From an uncultured Hyphomicrobiales bacterium (lineage in GTDB: Bacteria > Pseudomonadota > Alphaproteobacteria > Rhizobiales > Beijerinckiaceae), in contig CAINED010000073.1 of the NCBI GenBank assembly GCA_903847605.1, positions 1 through 40,050 of the forward strand: a stretch of DNA of 40,050 bases, written 5' to 3'. The number at the start of each line of letters is the position of its first letter. Within the stretch, counting starts at the first letter, position 1. Made by a program: the position numbers and the translations under genes. The notes under the pieces were generated by a model. That model saw only the letters and a list, made by a program, of their open reading frames with translations, ran no database searches and was not told the DNA's origin. Shown here in pieces: positions 35,919 to 40,050 of this stretch.

Positions 35919-36896
35919 ATGAAATCGCAGACGATTGGAAAGCGGGGACCCAGCATTTCCGTGCTCGGCCTTGGATGCAATGGCATGTCCCTGCAACAGC
36001 CTCGCAACGACGACGAAAGCATAGCGACCATTCAGGCCGCCCTCGATGCCGGGTTCAATCTCCTGAACACCGCCGATTTCTATGGCATGGGCCACAACGA
36101 AACGATTGTTGGCCGCGCCATCAGGGGACGGCGCGATAAGGCGTTCGTCAGCGTCAAATGCGGATTCATGATGTCGCCGACGCGACAGGTGCTCGGGCTC
36201 GACGGCCGGCCGGCGTCGGTGAAGAATTTCTGTTCCTATTCGCTGCAGCGGCTCGGCGTCGATGTGATCGACCTCTACGCGCCCTGCCGCGCCGATCCCG
36301 CCGTGCCCTACGAGGACACAATCGGGGCCGTTGCCGATCTCATCAACGACGGCAAGGTGCGTTACCTCGGCGTTTCCGAAGTCGGCGCGGCCCTCTTGCG
36401 GCGCGCCCATGCCGTTCACCCGGTGACGGCGCTTGAGATCGAATATTCGCTCGCCTGCCGCTTCATCGAGCGCGAGATTCTTCCTGTGGCGCGTGAACTG
36501 GGCGTTGGCATCGTTCCTTACCGTGTGCTCGCTGATGGCCTTCTCAGTGGCGCTGTGACCAGCGAACCGACCAGCCCGCACGCGCATCTGACGCCGCCGC
36601 GCCTCAAGGGTGAACACCTGCAGCACAATCTCGGAGTCGTGACGGCGCTCATGAATATGGCGCATGCGAAGGGATGCTCGCCCGCACAACTCGCCATCGC
36701 ATGGCTGCTGACGCGCGGTGACGATATCTTTCCCATCGTCGGCATGAGCCGGCGCGCGCGCCTGCCCGACACTCTCGCCGTGCTCGATATCACGCTGGAC
36801 GCCGCTGACCTGTCGGCGCTGGAGGAAGCCTTCGCGCCGGGCGCAATCACGGGCGAGCGCTATCCGGCCTTTGTGCAGAAGTTCGCTGCAGCATGA
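35919..36896 (+). CDS. Aldo/keto reductase
   Basis: A 325-residue TIM-barrel oxidoreductase using NADPH. ATG 35919 gives MKSQTIGKRGPSISVLGLGC, the normal family start; the frame runs further upstream over the esterase end. Catalytic Asp53 and Tyr55 (TADFYG) and Lys80 (VSVKCG) are present. The tetrad His is replaced: where most relatives have YxxHRVDP this one has YAPCRADP, with Cys123 at the His position. A related clade with PAR at that place exists, so activity may persist with altered preference. C-terminal SRRARLPDTL contacts the cofactor phosphate in the family. Substrate unknown. Confidence 0.88.
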   Translation: MKSQTIGKRGPSISVLGLGCNGMSLQQPRNDDESIATIQAALDAGFNLLNTADFYGMGHNETIVGRAIRGRRDKAFVSVKCGFMMSPTRQVLGLDGRPASVKNFCSYSLQRLGVDVIDLYAPCRADPAVPYEDTIGAVADLINDGKVRYLGVSEVGAALLRRAHAVHPVTALEIEYSLACRFIEREILPVARELGVGIVPYRVLADGLLSGAVTSEPTSPHAHLTPPRLKGEHLQHNLGVVTALMNMAHAKGCSPAQLAIAWLLTRGDDIFPIVGMSRRARLPDTLAVLDITLDAADLSALEEAFAPGAITGERYPAFVQKFAAA

Positions 36897-37043
36897 GACG
36901 GCGGCCACCGCTTTCAAAAGCTGCCACCGACCATTCCCCAACTTGCGACCTTTGCCTGAGGGGGCCATGCATCCGCCACTCCGAGCCACGGGCCGGAACA
37001 CAGTCGTAGTCCGCCCGTTACAGAAAAGGACATGGAGGATGTC

Positions 37044-37565
37044 ATGACAGCCAAAACGAACGTTGCCACTGAAGAATGGGCGCGCGTGGTCGCAAGTCCG
37101 ATTGTTGTCGCAATGGCGATTACAGCCGCCGATCCGAGCGGACTTTGGGGGTTGTTGAAGGAATCCATGTCGAGTGGTTGGGCCTTGCTCGAAGTGAAAA
37201 AGGACGCGTCGGCGAATCCTTTGGCTAAAGCCATTGCTGACGGCATCGCCGATTCATCCATCAGGTCAGCAGTGCGTGACCGCATGCAAACACAGTTCAA
37301 AAGTATTCCGGTCGACCAGATCAAAACCCGGGCGATCGAAGAGCTCCGCGCTGTCGCCGGCTTGGTCGACGCAAAAGCGCCGGCGGAAGCGCCCGGCTTC
37401 AAGGCATGGTTGCAACAGGTCGGTCAGAAGGCGGCAGAGGCAGGCAATGAGGGCGGATTCCTCGGTTTTGGCGGCGTTGCCGTCAGTGACGCCGAAAAAG
37501 CCACCCTCGGCGAAATCTCCGCCGCCTTGGGTCTGCCGAACCAGCAGACCCCACAGACATCGTGA
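37044..37565 (+). CDS. Uncharacterised small protein
   Basis: A 173-residue cytoplasmic protein. ATG 37044 is preferred over 37032 because GGAGG lies 6 bases before it. It begins MTAKTNVATEEWARVVASPI and has a moderately hydrophobic helix (VVAMAITAADPSGLWGLL) near the N-terminus, an amphipathic Lys/Ala-rich middle and a Gly-rich GGFLGFGG stretch before the end. There is no signal peptide and no domain that I recognise. It stands alone between the aldo/keto reductase and the KGG protein genes, and could be a stress-linked protein by association only. Confidence 0.65.
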   Translation: MTAKTNVATEEWARVVASPIVVAMAITAADPSGLWGLLKESMSSGWALLEVKKDASANPLAKAIADGIADSSIRSAVRDRMQTQFKSIPVDQIKTRAIEELRAVAGLVDAKAPAEAPGFKAWLQQVGQKAAEAGNEGGFLGFGGVAVSDAEKATLGEISAALGLPNQQTPQTS

Positions 37566-37705
37566 GCCATCCCTTTCACGTTCAATGTATTGCGATGATG
37601 ATAATCGATGTCGACCTAAGCTGATTATTGCAGCGCTCATGCTTGCGCGAATTGCCATCAACCTCGACAATTGCGCAAAGAATCGTAGTGCTGGGAGGCG
37701 CTGCC

Positions 37706-37990
37706 GTGACCGAAGAAAAAGAAAAGCCAAAGCTCAAGCGTGGATTCGCTTCAATGGATATCGAAAAGCGCCGCGCCATCGCGTCAATGGGTGGAAAATC
37801 GGTTCCCAGCGATAAACGTAGCTTTTCAGTCAATCGGCATCTTGCCACGGAAGCCGGTCGAAAAGGCGGTGCTGCGGCCGATGGCGCCAACCGCACGTTC
37901 TCTCGTGATCGAAATTTAGCTGCCGCTTCGGGCGCTAATGGGGGCGCCTCCCGTGCACGGCACCGGAGCGATAGCGATAATGATCCGTGA
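37706..37990 (+). CDS. KGG-repeat general stress protein
   Basis: A 94-residue, very basic and Gly/Ala-rich protein from GTG 37706, which follows GGGAGG by 7 bases. It contains KGG-type repeats: RRAIASMGGKSVPSDKRSFS, LATEAGRKGGAAADGANRTF and LAAASGANGGASR, as in the stress-induced KGG/Con-10-like family (YciG-type). These small disordered proteins are induced in stationary phase, dehydration or general stress in Alphaproteobacteria. The tail RHRSDSDNDP is acidic/polar. It lies 43 bp upstream of the tRNA-Arg gene. Confidence 0.85.
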   Translation: MTEEKEKPKLKRGFASMDIEKRRAIASMGGKSVPSDKRSFSVNRHLATEAGRKGGAAADGANRTFSRDRNLAAASGANGGASRARHRSDSDNDP

Positions 37991-38033
37991 TTTCTAATGC
38001 GCCACCGCAGTTAACGCCCACTAAGGGGCAGCC

Positions 38034-38110
38034 GGTTCCGTAGATCAACTGGATAGATGATCTGGCTTCGAACCAGAAGGTTGCGGGTTCGAACCCTGCC
38101 GGGACCGCCA
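38034..38110 (+). tRNA. tRNA-Arg (anticodon TCG)
   Basis: A 77-nt gene ending in encoded CCA. Acceptor GGTTCCG (38034-38040) pairs with CGGGACC with one G-U pair, the anticodon stem TCTGG/CCAGA holds loop CTTCGAA (anticodon TCG, reading CGA), and the T arm is GCGGG-TTCGAAC-CCTGC. All arms are intact, in contrast to the broken tRNA-Arg(CCG) at 22141. Confidence 0.92.
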
Positions 38111-38299
38111 CCTTTCTTGAAATCAGTGAGAAGGCCACCTCGGCTTCCAGACTTACCGCGATTGTGACATGAAGCTATATAAAACGGACCAGCCGCGGAT
38201 GAAAGTTGCCATTTTGCGAAAAGACGTAAGCATGTAGATGCTCTTGCTGAGCGCTGCTTAACAATCTCCGCACGAAAAAAGACAGTTGAATTCGTAAAA

Positions 38300-39367
38300 A
38301 TGAAAACGGGAATCTTTATATACAATCAGGCGCGGCGGGACACGCCCGAGCACCAGCTATTCCGGGAAGTGCTTGGCCAAGTAAGTTTGGCTGAAGACAT
38401 CGGCTATCAAGAGGCCTGGTTTGCCGAGCACCATCATTCCGACTATTCCTTACTGCCAGCGCCCAACCTGCTCATTGCGGCAGCGTCGCAACGAACTTCG
38501 CGAATTCGCCTCGGAAATCTCGTCAATATTTTGCCGTTCCACGATCCAGTCAGGCTGGCCGAAGAAATCGCTACGCTCGACAATTTGACTGAAGGTCGGC
38601 TGAACGTGGGCATCGGGCGCGGCATCAGACGTCCTGAGTTCACAGTCTATGGCCTCGATAGGCCCGGCGCAGAAGACCGTTTCACGGAAGCCTTGCAAGT
38701 GATGATGCGTGGCTGGACCGAAGAAAAATTTTCACATGATGGTGCGTTCTGGAAATATCAGGACGTGTCGATCCGGCCACGTGTTTTCCAGAAGCCCTTT
38801 CCCCCGCTGACATATCCATCGGTTTCAACGGAAAGCCTGGCAACAGTGGCAAGGAATGGCTGGCAGCTCGCGATTGGGAGACAGACCGTCCCTGAAGCCA
38901 AGATGATGGCCGCTACATATCGCGCTGCGCGCGCAGCTGCGGGTCTGTCGGCTGACGGCGAAGGAGTCCTGCTGCATCGATTTGTCTACGTCGCCGAAAC
39001 GGATGAGCAGGCATTGGCAGAAGGAGTTCCAGCCTTGCTCGATTACTGGCATCTCGCCGCTCACAATCGCCTTGCAACCTCACCTATCGGCCTAAACGAT
39101 CTGCCGCCCATGACCATCCGGGGTGGCTATGGCGGTAGCGGCGTCACGTTGACCGAACTGATTGAAGGCGGTTGCGTGCTGATCGGCTGCCCCGAAACGG
39201 TTTCCGCCGGTCTGCGCAGAATTTCTTCGGAGATTGCTCCAACCAGCCTTATCGGCTCCTTCGCCTTCGGCTCACTCACGCATGAGCAGGTGTGCCGGTC
39301 GATGGTGCTTTTCGCAAAATGCGCGGCAACAGCGGAGTCTGCCGCGCCAACATTGGCTAGGGTTTGA
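38300..39367 (+). CDS. LLM-class flavin-dependent oxidoreductase
   Basis: A 355-residue luciferase-like monooxygenase. It opens MKTGIFIYNQ, has EAWFAEHHHSDY near residues 38-49, followed by SRIRLGNLVNILPFHDPVRL and EGRLNVGIGRG, the usual flavin-binding and barrel motifs. Such enzymes use reduced FMN or F420 to oxidise aldehydes, alkanes, sulfonates or nitrilotriacetate-like compounds; the substrate is not predictable here. The ribosome binding site is weak. The gene ends with an 11-bp overlap with the convergent metal-binding protein gene. Confidence 0.9.
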   Translation: MKTGIFIYNQARRDTPEHQLFREVLGQVSLAEDIGYQEAWFAEHHHSDYSLLPAPNLLIAAASQRTSRIRLGNLVNILPFHDPVRLAEEIATLDNLTEGRLNVGIGRGIRRPEFTVYGLDRPGAEDRFTEALQVMMRGWTEEKFSHDGAFWKYQDVSIRPRVFQKPFPPLTYPSVSTESLATVARNGWQLAIGRQTVPEAKMMAATYRAARAAAGLSADGEGVLLHRFVYVAETDEQALAEGVPALLDYWHLAAHNRLATSPIGLNDLPPMTIRGGYGGSGVTLTELIEGGCVLIGCPETVSAGLRRISSEIAPTSLIGSFAFGSLTHEQVCRSMVLFAKCAATAESAAPTLARV

Positions 39368-40050
39368 GCCCTGCAGCAATGCGACGTGAATTTTCTTCAA
39401 ACACCTCAAGCAAATCGAGACTCTTGCCGGGGAAGTTGAGAATTTCAACCTGTCGCGCGCCGGTCGCATCAGCTATCGCCCGCCCCGCAGAAGGTGCATT
39501 GCCGCGCTCGGTCTGGCCATTCTTGAAAACTACACCTGGCTTTTTGGCAACGAGATCGGCCAGCTCCTGCGGCTGCAATGGCCTGGGGCCATATACACCT
39601 GCGATCGGCAGGCCCGCGAACTCTGCCCAATAGGCCATAAAGCGGTGTCCAACCACGACAGGCTTGCGCTCTCCGAGTTCGCGTTTCACTTGCGTCGATA
39701 GCCGCCCATATTCGCTATCGAACCTCGTGAGAAACGCCTCACTGGCGGTCTCTGTGCCGAAAATCTTTGCCAGACGCGCAACTTCCGAACGGATTTTGCC
39801 GGGCGTGTTTTCGAGGTCGACCGTGACGATTTGCGCAGCGCTGCCTGTGGCTTGCTGCAGGCGCTTTGCAAATCCGTCGAACGGGGCCATCACGACAAAC
39901 TTGGCTCCGGCAATAGCGGCAAGGTCTGACGGACGCGGATCGTAATCTGGTGGATGCGGAAAATCAGCGGGCGCAATAACAACAACATCTGTCGCGCCCG
40001 CAGCCTTTGCGAAAGCGCCTGCCCATGTGGTCGAAGCCACGACGCGTGCA
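39357..40050 (-). CDS. ZnuA-like metal ABC transporter binding protein (partial)
   Basis: The last 230 codons or so of a periplasmic cluster-9 (ZnuA/SitA-type) binding protein; the 5' end lies outside the window. The visible part starts ARVVASTTWAGAFAKAAG, the usual first strand and helix after a signal peptide, and carries PADFPHPPDYDPRPSDL, whose His is a likely metal ligand. VVVGHRFMAYWAEFAGL and YGPRPLQPQELADLV match the second-lobe His region of the family. The His-rich loop of zinc-specific ZnuA is not seen. It should bind a divalent metal ion for an ABC importer; transporter genes would be upstream, beyond 40050. Confidence 0.8.
   Translation of the reverse strand, partial: ARVVASTTWAGAFAKAAGATDVVVIAPADFPHPPDYDPRPSDLAAIAGAKFVVMAPFDGFAKRLQQATGSAAQIVTVDLENTPGKIRSEVARLAKIFGTETASEAFLTRFDSEYGRLSTQVKRELGERKPVVVGHRFMAYWAEFAGLPIAGVYGPRPLQPQELADLVAKKPGVVFKNGQTERGNAPSAGRAIADATGARQVEILNFPGKSLDLLEVFEENSRRIAAGLKP

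Noticed and set aside
37935..38325. Minus-strand open frames across the tRNA-Arg gene (reading VPAGFEPATFWFE and GRVRTRNLLVRS)
   Set aside because: These are the well-known false translations of tRNA genes found in many annotations.

Overview
The window looks like a piece of a high-G+C alphaproteobacterial chromosome, most likely Hyphomicrobiales (Rhizobiales). The signs are the codon use, the many Bug/TctC-type periplasmic binding proteins (four in 40 kb), two tripartite tricarboxylate transporter (TTT) sets, a KGG-type stress protein, and a palindromic intergenic repeat of a style common in that order. No rRNA, insertion sequence or CRISPR array was seen.

Layout. 1-3.9 kb (minus strand): an EcsAB-like ABC exporter pair followed by an acyltransferase-3-like membrane protein. 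4-5.1 kb: a solitary Bug/TctC binding protein. 5.1-8.4 kb: a compact marR-emrA-emrB-type efflux operon with a perfect 20-bp palindrome in front. 8.6-16.7 kb (plus strand): a catabolic and uptake block with dienelactone hydrolase, tctB-tctA-tctC, an intradiol ring-cleavage dioxygenase and a second tctC-tctB-tctA set. This suggests import of carboxylates and degradation of (hydroxylated) aromatics to 3-oxoadipate-type products. 16.7-20.5 kb (minus strand): three co-oriented genes of unassigned function (soluble coiled-coil protein, single-pass membrane coiled-coil protein, coiled-coil protein with a Gly/Ser-rich tail), then a DHA3-type MFS exporter.

22.14-about 30.85 kb is an accessory island. 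It starts abruptly inside the anticodon stem of a tRNA-Arg(CCG) gene, and no matching 3' half is visible. It carries an AT-richer two-gene cassette (Apea-like HEPN protein plus a DndB-like DGQHR-type protein), a complete tyrosine recombinase whose ribosome binding site lies in a hairpin, an unrecognised Cys-containing basic protein, and a ScoMcrA-like HNH (type IV restriction-like) endonuclease behind a dense cluster of inverted repeats. About 1.5 kb of decayed sequence follows; I read it as three diverged tandem modules of about 535 bp. A truncated GIY-YIG nuclease gene closes the island. The HEPN/DGQHR pair and the HNH enzyme together suggest a small defence island.

30.9-40 kb returns to host-like sequence: a Bug/TctC protein and a Rieske oxygenase, a divergent LysR regulator with an operator-like dyad between them, a secreted type-B carboxylesterase, an aldo/keto reductase lacking the usual catalytic His, a small uncharacterised protein, a KGG stress protein, an intact tRNA-Arg(TCG), an LLM-class flavin oxidoreductase, and the 3' part of a ZnuA-like metal-binding protein gene that runs off the window.
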